Below, in pieces: positions 45,490-54,375 of a DNA stretch of 64,000 nucleotides. The notes beneath the pieces were generated by a model. The model was not told where the DNA came from. It ran no database searches and was given only the letters and a program-made list of their open reading frames with translations. The DNA is taken from assembly GCA_036268425.1 (NCBI GenBank), contig DATAUE010000028.1, positions 61,193-125,192 on the forward strand. The letters run 5' to 3'. Origin of the DNA: DATARH01 sp036268425 (lineage in GTDB: Bacteria > Pseudomonadota > Alphaproteobacteria > ATCC43930 > CGMCC-115725). The position numbers were made by a program, and so were the translations under genes. Positions within the stretch are counted from its first letter, which is position 1, and the number at the start of each line of letters is the position of its first letter.

Positions 45490-47058
45490 TCAGCGCCCGA
45501 GCAGCAACGCCAAGGCGATTGCCGTAAGGGCGGCGGCGGCGATCCATAGCGGGATCACCATCAGCGGCAGCAGGCGCGCGCGGTGCGCCGCCTGCGTCGC
45601 GAGGCTTTCGGCGTGCAGTACGACGCCCTCGCGCGCCCATTCGCCAATCAGCTTGTCGAGGCTGCCCAACAGGCGCGGAACCTGATCCACCGCCTCGATC
45701 AGCGTATCGATCTGCTGCCGCACCCGTGCTTCGGGGCCGCGGTTCTCGCGCACCCATTCCTCGACCAAGGGCCGTGCCAAGGCCCAGATATTGACGCTCG
45801 GATCGAGCCGCCGCCCGACTCCTTCGACCAATACCATCGTTTTTTGCAGCAGCAATAATTGCGGCTGCGTCTCCATTTCGAACTGCTCGGTGACCTGGAA
45901 CAGTTGCGCCAGCAGGCGAGCCAGCGATATCTGCTCTAGCGGCAGCCCGAGGATCGGTTCGCCGATCGAGCGGCATGCTTGAGTGAATGCGTCGATCGAC
46001 AGATGCGGCGGCACATAGCCGGCGGCGAAATGCACCTCGGCGACCCGCCGGTAATCGCCGGTCAGAAAGCCGGTGAGCATGTCGGCAAGAAAATACCGGG
46101 TCTGCCGGTCGAGCCGGCCCATGATCCCGAAATCGACGACGGCCATCGCGCCGTCGGCCGCGACGAACAGGTTGCCGGGATGCTGATCGGCGTGAAAAAA
46201 GCCGTCGCGGAACACCTGCTTGAAAAACGCCCCGGCGGCATTGCGCAGCAGGTCCGGGATCGAATGGCCGGCGGCAATCAGCGCGTCGCGGTCGTCGATG
46301 CGGATGCCATCGATCCGCTCGCTGGTCAGCACGGTGCGGCCGGTCCGCGGCCAATCGATCCGCGGCACCCGAAAGCTCGGGTCGCCGGCAAAATTCTCAC
46401 CGAGTTCCGCCGCCGCCGCCGCCTCGAAGCGCAGATTCATTTCCAGTTCGATCGATTGCGCCAGCGTCTCGACGACCTCAACCGGCTTCAGGCGGCGCAA
46501 CGCCGGGCGAGTGCGCTCGATCAGTCGCGCGAGCCAGCGGAACAGGTCGAGGTCGCGCGCGAAGGCGGCGGCGATGCCGGGCCGCAGGACCTTGACCGCG
46601 ACCTCGCGCCCGTCGCTGGTGACGGCGAAATGCACCTGTGCGATCGAGGCCGCGGCAATCGCACTGTCGTCAAAAGCGGTGAACAGCGCGCTGATCGGCT
46701 GTTCCAATTCCGCTTCGATCATGCGGCGCGCGATATCTCCGGAAAATGGCGGCAACCGGTCCTGCAGGCGCGTCAGATCGTCGGTAATCTCGTCGCCGAG
46801 CAGATCGGCGCGGGTCGCGAGGATCTGTCCGAGCTTGATAAAGCTCGGCCCCATTTCGTAAAGCGCCGCCGCGAGCCGCTCGCCGGCCCGTCCGGCGATG
46901 CCGCGCCGCAACAGCCGGGCGATCCGCAGCGCCGGCGTCGTTCCGGCAATGCCGCTGCCGATCGCCAGGATCGGGGCGAGTGCGTCGTGCCGCATCAGGA
47001 TCAGCCCGATCCGCATCAGCCGGGCAAGGTTGCGCAGGCTGCGGAAAAAGCCGAGCAC
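45490..47058 (-). CDS. ubiB: UbiB, ABC1/ADCK-family kinase-like protein of ubiquinone synthesis
   Basis: 522 aa. Family motifs: LGPSFIKLGQILATRADLLG (written MGPSFIKLGQILATR here), the KxGQ segment, AAASIAQVHFAVTSDGREVAVKVLRPGI, GFFHADQHPGNLFVAADGAM, VVDFGIMGRLD, and two C-terminal hydrophobic helices (LLPLMVIPLWIAAAALTAI). It assists coenzyme Q synthesis at the membrane; kinase-like but with ATPase activity reported. Downstream of ubiE by 41 bp. Confidence 0.95.
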   Translation of the reverse strand: MLGFFRSLRNLARLMRIGLILMRHDALAPILAIGSGIAGTTPALRIARLLRRGIAGRAGERLAAALYEMGPSFIKLGQILATRADLLGDEITDDLTRLQDRLPPFSGDIARRMIEAELEQPISALFTAFDDSAIAAASIAQVHFAVTSDGREVAVKVLRPGIAAAFARDLDLFRWLARLIERTRPALRRLKPVEVVETLAQSIELEMNLRFEAAAAAELGENFAGDPSFRVPRIDWPRTGRTVLTSERIDGIRIDDRDALIAAGHSIPDLLRNAAGAFFKQVFRDGFFHADQHPGNLFVAADGAMAVVDFGIMGRLDRQTRYFLADMLTGFLTGDYRRVAEVHFAAGYVPPHLSIDAFTQACRSIGEPILGLPLEQISLARLLAQLFQVTEQFEMETQPQLLLLQKTMVLVEGVGRRLDPSVNIWALARPLVEEWVRENRGPEARVRQQIDTLIEAVDQVPRLLGSLDKLIGEWAREGVVLHAESLATQAAHRARLLPLMVIPLWIAAAALTAIALALLLGR

Positions 47059-47099
47059 GCCGCCGATCTCGCCCGTTCCGCTTATTCCCGGGTCGGTAA

Positions 47100-47903
47100 T
47101 TAGAGCCGCCAGGCCGAGTGGAGCGCGGCAATGCCGCCGGTCAGATTGCGGAACCTGGGCCGGCCGAGCCCGGCGGCCTCGATCATGTCGACCAGTTCGC
47201 CTTGTGGCGGAAAACGGCGGATGCTTTCGGCCAGATAGGTATAGGCATCACGATTGCCGGTAACAATCTGGCCGAGCAGCGGCAATACCTGGAAACTGTA
47301 GAGATCGTAGAGCGGTTGCAGCAGCGGAGTGATCGCGGGGGTGAATTCCAGGCACAAAAAGCGCCCGCCGGGCTTCAGCACGCGCCGCGCCTCGGCCAGC
47401 GCCGGCTCGATATGCGTCACGTTGCGCAGCCCGAACGCGATCGTGTAAAGGTCGAACGAGCGGTCGGCAAACGGCAGGTTCTGCGCGTCACCGACGATCC
47501 AGTCGACGCCCGCAAGAATGCCGTCATCGAGCGCGCGGTCGCGCCCCGTTTCCAGCATCTGCTGGTTGGCGTCGCAGATCATCGCGATACCGCCCGCCTC
47601 GGGCGTCAGCCGCGGCAATGCCGCGCGCGCTATATCCCCGGTGCCGCCGGCGACATCGAGCAGGCGCTGGCCGGGACGGGGGTTCAGCCACGCGATCATC
47701 TCGGCCTTCCACAGCCGGTGGATGCCGGCGCTCATCAGATCGTTCATCAGGTCGTAGCGACCGGCGACGCTGTCGAACACCGCTTTTACCAGCGGTGCCT
47801 TGGCGCCTTCCGGCACACGGCGAAACCCGAAATCGGTTTGGCTTCCGGTAGCGGTGCCCGAGGCGGTCTCGGGGGAGTTATCGCTTGTCTCTGAGGCGTT
47901 CAT
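47100..47903 (-). CDS. ubiE: UbiE, ubiquinone/menaquinone C-methyltransferase
   Basis: SAM-dependent methylation of the quinone ring. 267 aa from the ATG at 47903. Motifs: FGFRRVPEGAKAPLVKAVFD, VAGRYDLMNDLMSAGIHRLWK, LLDVAGGTGDIARAALPRL, FADRSFDLYTIAFGLRNVTH, RRVLKPGGRFLCLEF and the C-terminal FRNLTGGIAALHSAWRL. First gene of ubiE-ubiB, divergent from mutM with 56 bp between starts. Confidence 0.97.
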   Translation of the reverse strand: MNASETSDNSPETASGTATGSQTDFGFRRVPEGAKAPLVKAVFDSVAGRYDLMNDLMSAGIHRLWKAEMIAWLNPRPGQRLLDVAGGTGDIARAALPRLTPEAGGIAMICDANQQMLETGRDRALDDGILAGVDWIVGDAQNLPFADRSFDLYTIAFGLRNVTHIEPALAEARRVLKPGGRFLCLEFTPAITPLLQPLYDLYSFQVLPLLGQIVTGNRDAYTYLAESIRRFPPQGELVDMIEAAGLGRPRFRNLTGGIAALHSAWRL

Positions 47904-47959
47904 CGGGCACGACAATAGCCTCTGCCGCGCCTCCCCTTCCATTGCTGAATGCCGGGCCC

Positions 47960-48787
47960 ATGCCGGAACTGCCCGAAGTCGAAACCGTCCGCCGCGGTCT
48001 GGCGCTTCGCATGACCGGGCGGCAGATCGTGCGCGCCGAGCTGCGGCGCCCCGATCTGCGCCGGCCGTTTCCGCCGATGCTGGCGGAGCGGCTCGACGGT
48101 GCCCGCATCGGCGCCCTGGCGCGGCGCGGCAAATATATCCTGATCGAACTCGACGACACAGGTACCCTGCTGCTGCATCTCGGCATGTCCGGGCGGATCA
48201 CGACGGGGACGGCCGATATCCCGGACGCGCCGCACGACCATGTCGTGCTGACGCTGGATGACGGAACCGTCGTGCGCTTCAACGACGCCCGGCGGTTCGG
48301 GCTGCTGGATTACATCCAGCGCGGCGCCGAAAACGTGCACCCGCTACTCGCCGGAATGGGGCCGGAGCCGCTCGAACCGGGGTTCGATGCGGCCTATCTG
48401 GCACGCAAGCTCGCCGGCAAGATGACCCCGATCAAATCGGCCCTGCTCGATCAGCGCATCGTCGCGGGGCTCGGCAACATCTATGTGTGCGAGGCGCTGT
48501 ATCGCGCCCGCGTGTCGCCCCGCCGGCTGGCCGCGACCGTGACCGGCGCGCGCGCCGCGCGGCTGGTCGAAGCGATCCGCGCCGTGCTCAGTGAAGCCAT
48601 CGAAGCCGGCGGCTCGTCGCTACGCGATTATGTGCAGGCCAACGGCGAACTCGGCTATTTCCAGCACCGCTGGGCGGTTTACGGCAAGGAAGGCCAGCCG
48701 TGCCCCGGCTGCGCCTGCGCCATCGGCGTGCAGCGCATCCCCCAGGCCGGCCGCTCGACGTTTTTCTGCGCTAAGAAGCAGCGGTGA
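47960..48787 (+). CDS. mutM: Formamidopyrimidine-DNA glycosylase
   Basis: Removes 8-oxoguanine and formamidopyrimidines. 275 aa from the ATG at 47960, giving the required N-terminal PELPEVETVRRGL with catalytic Pro2 and Glu3. Also RRGKYILIEL (Lys57-like), LDQRIVAGLGNIYVCEALY (H2TH) and NGELGYFQHRWAVYGKEGQPC. The C-terminal zinc finger is odd: CPGC and FFC are present, but the last Cys is Lys (FFCAKKQR). The normal end is CxxC. Confidence 0.94.
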   Translation: MPELPEVETVRRGLALRMTGRQIVRAELRRPDLRRPFPPMLAERLDGARIGALARRGKYILIELDDTGTLLLHLGMSGRITTGTADIPDAPHDHVVLTLDDGTVVRFNDARRFGLLDYIQRGAENVHPLLAGMGPEPLEPGFDAAYLARKLAGKMTPIKSALLDQRIVAGLGNIYVCEALYRARVSPRRLAATVTGARAARLVEAIRAVLSEAIEAGGSSLRDYVQANGELGYFQHRWAVYGKEGQPCPGCACAIGVQRIPQAGRSTFFCAKKQR

Positions 48788-49114
48788 CGGGCGCGGCAAC
48801 GACGGCGGATATATTCGTGTGCCGGGGGCACATGTACGGCGAACCGGTTCGCCACCGGCTCTGGCGTTAGCATCGATGCAAATGGAAATTTGCAGGGTGT
48901 TTCGGTCAATAGCAGACCCGGAGCCAGCCTCACGGAAATCAGCGCGATCATCCCAATCGGCAAATCGGGGTCACCACCGTTGGGGATATCGAGGCTGCGG
49001 GCGGTATTATCTCTTCCTCACCAACACCAAGTAACCCGTATCACTGCACCCTGGGTGGCATTGCGCCGGATAGGGCGAGTTGTTTACACCCACCGTTCCA
49101 AACCCCAACGTTTC
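48788..49114. other. Intergenic region between mutM and the 49115 gene
   Basis: 327 bp. I see no convincing coding region, hairpin terminator or repeat here. An open frame runs through it into the next gene but has unrelated composition and no family match. Confidence 0.4.
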
Positions 49115-49405
49115 ATGAGAACCCAAATGTTGGATCAGCAGAAGGCGCTTAGCGTCTCCGAACTCGATGAAATTCGCCAACGCTGCGATGACGCGACTGC
49201 CGGACCCTGGAAATCATTTGTCGAAGGACGGGACCATACAAGCGGGTCGAGCTTCATCATGACCGGAGGCGGCAATGGCCGCGGCGATGACATCGAGTTG
49301 GCGGAGGCAACCACTGCCGACCAGGACTTCATTGCCCATGCTAGGCAGGATATTCCCCGATTGCTGGATGAGATCGCTAGATTGAGACGCTCGAACCGAG
49401 CCTAG
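49115..49405 (+). CDS. Conserved hypothetical protein
   Basis: 96 aa from the ATG at 49115 (92 from 49127). The sequence has a recognisable conserved style: LSVSELDEIRQRCDDATAGPWKSFVEGRDH, FIMTGG, and ATTADQDFIAHARQDIPRLLDEIARLR. Related short proteins occur scattered in many bacteria and phages (Ead/Ea22-like patterns), without known function. It ends 5 bp before the enoyl-CoA hydratase start, on the same strand. Confidence 0.65.
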   Translation: MRTQMLDQQKALSVSELDEIRQRCDDATAGPWKSFVEGRDHTSGSSFIMTGGGNGRGDDIELAEATTADQDFIAHARQDIPRLLDEIARLRRSNRA

Positions 49406-49410
49406 GTGCG

Positions 49411-50199
49411 ATGATGAACAGCGAGCCATACGCCAATATCCTGGTCGAAAAGCGCGGTGCGATTGGGATCATCACGCTGAACCGGCCGCAGGCGCTTAAT
49501 GCGCTGAACGCCGCGTTGATTTGCGACGTCGGGGCGGCGTTTGACGATCTCGAAGGCGATACGGCGATCGGCGCGATCGTCCTGACCGGCAGCGAGCGGG
49601 CGTTTGCGGCCGGCGCCGATATCAAGGAGATGGCCGACAAGACCTATATGCAGGCCTATGCCGAAGATTTCATCACCCGCGGCTGGGAGCGGGTGGCGCA
49701 ATGCCGCAAGCCGGTCATCGCGGCGGTCGGCGGTTTTGCGCTGGGCGGCGGCTGCGAGGTCGCAATGATGTGCGACATCGTCATCGCCGCCGAAAACGCC
49801 AAATTCGGCCAGCCCGAGATCAATCTCGGGACGATGCCGGGGGCCGGGGGCACACAGCGCCTGCCGCGCTTTATCGGCAAGGCGAAGGCGATGGATCTGT
49901 GCCTGACCGGCCGCATGATGGATGCCGCCGAGGCCGAACGCGCCGGCCTCGTCAGCCGCATCGTGCCGGCCGACAAGCTGATGGAAGAAGCGGTCGCGGT
50001 GGCGGAAAAGATCGCCAGCCTGTCGCAGCCGATTGCGATGATGGTCAAGGAATCGGTCAATCGGGCGTTTGAAACGACATTGGCCGAGGGCGTGCGCTTT
50101 GAGCGCCGCTTGTTTCACTCGACCTTTGCCACCGAAGACCAAAAGGAAGGCATGGCCGCCTTTGTCGCCAAGCGGAAGCCGGAATTCCGCAACCGCTGA
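49411..50199 (+). CDS. Enoyl-CoA hydratase
   Basis: Hydrates 2-enoyl-CoA to 3-hydroxyacyl-CoA in beta-oxidation. 262 aa crotonase fold: GIITLNRPQALNALNAAL, oxyanion-hole Ala/Gly in AFAAGADIKEM and GGFALGGGCEVAMMCDIV. The catalytic Glu pair is seen as GGGCEVAM and GQPEINLGTMPGAGGTQRL. This fits short-chain EchA/PaaF enzymes. It could work after gcdH, whose product crotonyl-CoA is a substrate, but the genes are 13 kb apart. Confidence 0.93.
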   Translation: MMNSEPYANILVEKRGAIGIITLNRPQALNALNAALICDVGAAFDDLEGDTAIGAIVLTGSERAFAAGADIKEMADKTYMQAYAEDFITRGWERVAQCRKPVIAAVGGFALGGGCEVAMMCDIVIAAENAKFGQPEINLGTMPGAGGTQRLPRFIGKAKAMDLCLTGRMMDAAEAERAGLVSRIVPADKLMEEAVAVAEKIASLSQPIAMMVKESVNRAFETTLAEGVRFERRLFHSTFATEDQKEGMAAFVAKRKPEFRNR

Positions 50200-50281
50200 C
50201 ATCGCGGCGCCTCGACATTGACATCGCCATTGGCCGTCCGAACACTCGGCGCCCTTGTGCAGCAGCAGAGCGGAGCGTGGC

Positions 50282-52387
50282 GTGGCGGCGACTGATCAGG
50301 CGGGCGAGCCGGCCGGGGCGAGGCTCGGGGTCGATATCGGCGGCACCTTTACCGATGTTGCGCTGGAAGCAGGTGGCCGGCGGTTCAGCGCCAAGATCCT
50401 GACGACGCCGGATGCGCCCGAGCGCGCGGTGATCGAGGCGGTCCGCACTGTGTTGCGCGATGCCGGGATGATGCCGGCCGATCTGTCGATCATCATCCAC
50501 GGTACGACGCTGGCCACCAACGCGATCATTGAGCGCAAAGGCGCCCGGACCGCGCTGGTGACCACCGAGGGGTTCCGCGACACGATCGAGATCCGTCACG
50601 AAAACCGCTTCGAGCAATACGACGTCAATATCGATCTGCCGCCGCCGCTGGTGCCGCGCCGCTGGCGCTTTGCCGCGCCCGAACGCATCGATGCCAGCGG
50701 CCGCACGATCATCCCGCTCGACGAGGCCGCGATAGAGCTGCTGGCCGGGCAACTGGCGGCGCACGGTATCGAAAGCGTGGCGATCGGCTATCTCCATAGT
50801 TTCACCAATCCGGCGCATGAACAGCGCACTCGTGACATTCTCGCCGGCCGCCTGCCGGGGGTTACCTTTACCCTATCCTCCGACGTGTCGCCGGAGATGC
50901 GCGAGTACGAGCGATTTTCGACCGCCTGCGCGAATGCCTATGTCCAGCCGATGATGGGGCGCTATCTCGCCAGCCTCGAAACCCTGCTGCGCGGCGAGGG
51001 GTTCCGCTGCCCGTTGTTTCTGATGCTGTCGGGCGGCGGGCTGACGACAGTCGAGACGGCGATACGCTTTCCAGTGCGGCTCGTCGAAAGCGGCCCGGCC
51101 GGCGGCGCGATCTTTGCCAGCCACATCGCCCGGCAATGTGGTCTCGACAAGGTGCTGTCGTATGACATGGGCGGCACTACGGCGAAAATCTGCCTGATCG
51201 ACGACTACCAGCCGCAGACCAGCCGCGCCTTTGAGGTTGCCCGCATCTACCGCTTCAAAAAGGGCAGCGGCTTGCCGTTGCGCATCCCGGTTATCGAGAT
51301 GGTCGAAATCGGCGCCGGTGGCGGCTCGATCGCACGCGTCGATCGATTGAAGCGGATTACCGTCGGCCCGGACAGTGCCGGCGCAGCCCCGGGCCCCGCT
51401 TGTTATGGCCGCGGTGGCATGGCGCCGACTGTGACCGATGCCGATCTGCTGCTTGGCCGTATCGACCCGGCCGGGTTTTCAGGCGGCCGGATGGCGCTCG
51501 ACCGGGCCGCCGCTGAAGCGGCGGCGCAGCAGGAGGTTGCCACGCCGCTCGATCTGGCGTTGCCGCTGGCGGCGTTCGGGATCAGCGAGATCGTCGATGA
51601 AAACATGGCCAACGCCGCCCGGGTCCACGCGATCGAGAGCGGCAAGGACGCGCGCGGCCGCACCCTTGTCGCATTCGGCGGTGCGGCACCGCTGCATGCC
51701 GCGCGCATGGCCGACAAGCTTGGCCTCGACCGAGTGCTGATCCCGTCAAATGCCGGCGTCGGCTCAGCGGTTGGATTTCTGCGCGCGCCGATCGCCTACG
51801 AAATCGTGCGCTCGCAGTTGCAGCGCCTCGATACGTTCGACGCCGCGGCGGCCAATCTGCTGCTCGCGGCGATGCGCGAGGAGGCCGAAGCCATCGTACG
51901 GCGCGGCGAGCCGGGTGCGCCGCTGACCGAGACGCACTCCGCGTTTATGCGCTATCGCGGCCAAGGGCATGAGATCGCGGTGCCGCTGCCGGCCCGCAAC
52001 TACCGCGACGCGGACGGCGCGGAATTGCTCGCGGCCTTCGAGACGGCCTATCGCCAGCTTTACAGCCGCGTCATTCCCGGTGTCGAGGTCGAGGTGCTGA
52101 GTTGGGTACTGCTGCTGAGCGGCCCGGTGCCGCACCAGGCTGACAGCGCACCGGCAATGCCGCCGGCATCGCACCCGACGCCGTCGCGCCGCCGCGCTGT
52201 GTTCGACCCTGACACCGCCGATTTTGTCGATGTCGGGATTTACGAGCGCGACGCGTTGGCGGCGGGCGCCGTGATTTCCGGGCCCGCGGTCATCATCGAA
52301 GACGAAACGTCGACCGTCGTCAGCGGCCTGTTCGACGCGCGCATCGACTCCCTCGGCTATATCGAATTGACCCGGCGCGGAAGCTGA
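50282..52387 (+). CDS. hyuA: Hydantoinase A / N-methylhydantoinase (ATP-hydrolysing) subunit
   Basis: 701 aa from GTG 50282; alternative start 50255. HyuA/oxoprolinase fold of the ASKHA type: GVDIGGTFTDVALEAGG, IIHGTTLATNAIIERKGA, LVTTEGFRDTIEIRHENR, LSGGGLTTVETAIRFPVRLVESGPAGG, LSYDMGGTTAKICLID, EIGAGGGSIARVD and GPGPACYGRGG-like text (APGPACYGRGGMAPTVTDAD). It is normally paired with HyuB, which is not next to it. Substrate could be a hydantoin, oxoproline or acetone-type compound. Confidence 0.88.
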   Translation: MAATDQAGEPAGARLGVDIGGTFTDVALEAGGRRFSAKILTTPDAPERAVIEAVRTVLRDAGMMPADLSIIIHGTTLATNAIIERKGARTALVTTEGFRDTIEIRHENRFEQYDVNIDLPPPLVPRRWRFAAPERIDASGRTIIPLDEAAIELLAGQLAAHGIESVAIGYLHSFTNPAHEQRTRDILAGRLPGVTFTLSSDVSPEMREYERFSTACANAYVQPMMGRYLASLETLLRGEGFRCPLFLMLSGGGLTTVETAIRFPVRLVESGPAGGAIFASHIARQCGLDKVLSYDMGGTTAKICLIDDYQPQTSRAFEVARIYRFKKGSGLPLRIPVIEMVEIGAGGGSIARVDRLKRITVGPDSAGAAPGPACYGRGGMAPTVTDADLLLGRIDPAGFSGGRMALDRAAAEAAAQQEVATPLDLALPLAAFGISEIVDENMANAARVHAIESGKDARGRTLVAFGGAAPLHAARMADKLGLDRVLIPSNAGVGSAVGFLRAPIAYEIVRSQLQRLDTFDAAAANLLLAAMREEAEAIVRRGEPGAPLTETHSAFMRYRGQGHEIAVPLPARNYRDADGAELLAAFETAYRQLYSRVIPGVEVEVLSWVLLLSGPVPHQADSAPAMPPASHPTPSRRRAVFDPDTADFVDVGIYERDALAAGAVISGPAVIIEDETSTVVSGLFDARIDSLGYIELTRRGS

Positions 52388-52402
52388 GCGCAGCCGTTGC
52401 GC

Positions 52403-53431
52403 TCATTCCCAGTGCAGCGGCGGGATTTTTCCGAGCTTGGCCGGACCGAGGAACATCTCGCCGTCCTGGATCGTAAACGAGCTTGAGATTTCCGGGCGGC
52501 CGTCCGGGCCGGGTTTGGCCATCATGCCGATCGCGAGGCGCGCCAGCCCGGCATCGTTGGCGCGCATCCGGCCGGCGGCCACCAGCGCCGTCAGCAATTC
52601 GTTGAAGCCCGACACGGTTCCCGAAAACGCGCCGGTCGGTTGCAGGTTGGTGTCGAGCGCCATCGTGCCCGATCCCCTGATCCCCAGCGTGCTCCATTTC
52701 AGCGTAAAATGATCGAGTTCGAGCGTGCCGCCGTCGTCGCGCCAGACTTCGGCGGCACGGCGTGGCGCGGCCGAGGGGACGGCGCCCATCAGTGTCGTGC
52801 CGAACGCGATCTCGTCGACCGGGTTGTGGAACGGCGCCGGCACGGCCGGCAATGTCAGTTCCTGCAGGTCGAGCGCCACGCCGACGCTTGGTTCGGTGTG
52901 GGATTTCGGCGGGTGCGGCGGCAGGATGACCCATAGCGACGCCTGGTGGGCGGTGGCGTGCTGCCCGGCCTCCGCGCCAAAATCGTCGAGACCCACCCAG
53001 ATCGAGGCGCCGCCATCGCTCGGCGCCGATACGCTGCCGCGTGCCGTCACCGCCGTCAGCCGCGCCAGAGGCGCATTGGCGGGGCCGGCGACGGCGTTGA
53101 TGCCGGCCGGCGCATCGAGCCGCCAGACCCGGAAATTCCACGGGTATGCGCTGGCCGACAGGCGCTTTATCTGCGCTTCGACCGCGGGAACGCTGGCATG
53201 GGCTTGCAGTCGCGCGTCAGCCATCTCGATTCGGAAGGCAAAGGGAAAGCCGCCAACTCCCAGCTTTTGCCACGAGACATCGAGATTCTGCGCGCGCACC
53301 GACTGCGCCCATTGCACGACGCCGTCCTCGATGCGGCCGGCAACGACAAACCAGACGGCGGTATAGGCGCCCGCCAGCACGAGCAGCAGGACGACGGCAA
53401 CCGCGAGGCCGGGACGCGACATACGGCGCAT
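52403..53431 (-). CDS. DUF2125 family membrane-anchored periplasmic protein
   Basis: 342 aa. An N-terminal helix (about 8-30, AVAVVLLLVLAGAYTAVWFVV) is followed by AGRIEDGVVQWAQ and SWQKLGVGGFPFAFRIEM, the recognisable start of alphaproteobacterial DUF2125 proteins. The rest is beta-rich, ending SSSFTIQDGEMFLGPAKLGKIPPL. Function unknown. Convergent with hyuA, 15 bp apart. Confidence 0.85.
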   Translation of the reverse strand: MRRMSRPGLAVAVVLLLVLAGAYTAVWFVVAGRIEDGVVQWAQSVRAQNLDVSWQKLGVGGFPFAFRIEMADARLQAHASVPAVEAQIKRLSASAYPWNFRVWRLDAPAGINAVAGPANAPLARLTAVTARGSVSAPSDGGASIWVGLDDFGAEAGQHATAHQASLWVILPPHPPKSHTEPSVGVALDLQELTLPAVPAPFHNPVDEIAFGTTLMGAVPSAAPRRAAEVWRDDGGTLELDHFTLKWSTLGIRGSGTMALDTNLQPTGAFSGTVSGFNELLTALVAAGRMRANDAGLARLAIGMMAKPGPDGRPEISSSFTIQDGEMFLGPAKLGKIPPLHWE

Positions 53432-53527
53432 GGCGCGGGTTATATCCGATGTTGGTGCGGTTGACGCAATGGCCGCGAAACGGCTAAGTCTTCATGTCAT
53501 CCTTAACGCGGAGAGAGGAAGCGTCCA

Positions 53528-54295
53528 ATGCCCCAGACCGCACCGTTAAAGGCGTTCTGGCAGCCGGGTTGAACCAGCTGCCTGAGACTCAAGGAGTTTC
53601 TCTCGATCCGTGGGATTGAGTTCGAATCGATCAACATTCTTGAAGACCCTGCGGGACGTGCCGAGTTGGCGCGCTTGGGTGCGCGCTCGATCCCGGTATT
53701 GTCGCGCGGCGACGAATTCGTCTTTGCGCAGAACATCGCGCAGGTCGTGGAATTCCTGAAGCTCAACGAAAAGACCGGGCCGGTCCTGTCGCCGGCACAG
53801 CTTATCGGGCGGATGGAACTGTATATCGACGCGGCGTTGCGGATGATCCCGCAAATGCCGGATGACAAGCTCGAAACACTGGCTCCGGGCCGGCCGCGCA
53901 GCTATGGGCGTCTGGCACATCACATGTTTCGCATTTGCGAAGCCTATACCGAGGTTGCTGGCGGGAAGTTCTTCAGCCAGGGCCTGCCGGGGGAGGTTAC
54001 GAACCCGGAGGAAATGGCCTCGACGGCCGCGCTCGCCGCTTATGGGCGGGGGGTAAAGCAGAAGGTTGAAAACTGGTGGGCGACGACGCCGGACAAGGCG
54101 GCGCAGGCTGCGGTCGAGACCTATTACGGCCCGCAAAAGCTGCATGAGGTGCTCGAACGGGCTACCTGGCATATCGGCCAGCACACACGGCAATGGGTGA
54201 TGCTGCTCGACATGGCCGGCATCACGGCCGATCGGCCGCTTGGTGCTGCCGACTTTACGGACCTGCCGATGCCGAAAGAGGTATGGGACGGCTGA
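53528..54295 (+). CDS. Predicted selenoprotein: glutaredoxin-like domain (U-T-S-C) fused to a DinB-like domain
   Basis: 255 aa if the in-frame TGA at 53570-53572 is read as selenocysteine (residue 15). The ATG at 53528 has AGAGGA 8 nt upstream. The N-terminal 80 residues are a glutaredoxin fold: LKAFWQPG-U-TSCLRLKEFLS, GIEFESINILEDP, RSIPVLSRGDEFVF with the cis-Pro, and QNIAQVVEFL. Sec replaces the first Cys of CxxC. Residues about 95-250 are helical with DinB-type His (LAHHMFRICEAY, WHIGQHTRQWVMLL). Cys-containing homologues of this two-domain protein are known to me as WQPGCxSC proteins. The frame is intact on both sides of the TGA, a SECIS-like hairpin follows, and the window carries selC. 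The alternative is a nonsense-mutated pseudogene or an internal start at 53666 that loses the redox site. Confidence 0.85.
53584..53602 (+). promoter_or_regulatory. Candidate bacterial SECIS hairpin
   Basis: Within the coding sequence, 11-30 nt after the UGA: GAGA-CUC-[AAG]-GAG-UU-UCUC. The seven base pairs are broken by a two-U bulge on the 3' side; the loop is AAG, 19-21 nt after the UGA. Distance, a small apical loop containing G, and a U bulge are compatible with SelB-binding hairpins, but the fold was done by eye. Confidence 0.55.
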
Positions 54296-54328
54296 TCTGC
54301 AGTTCGACGCATTGTCATAGCAACGAGG

Positions 54329-54365
54329 GCGAAGCAATCTCCAGCGAGGTTGCTTCGCTTTTTTT
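54329..54365 (+). terminator. Rho-independent terminator after the selenoprotein gene
   Basis: GCGAAGCAA (54329-54337) pairs with TTGCTTCGC (54350-54358), followed by seven T. It lies 34 bp after the stop and just before the ChaC-like start, so the next gene needs its own promoter or readthrough. Confidence 0.85.
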
Positions 54366-54375
54366 GTCCCGAGCA

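Noticed and set aside
53666..54295. Start of the glutaredoxin/DinB-like gene at the internal ATG 53666
   Set aside because: It would delete the first half of the thioredoxin fold and the redox motif. The upstream frame is conserved-looking and has a ribosome site at 53528, interrupted only by a TGA.
54193..54375. Longer start of the ChaC-like gene at 54193
   Set aside because: The extension overlaps the end of the selenoprotein gene and crosses a strong terminator; family similarity begins after 54376.
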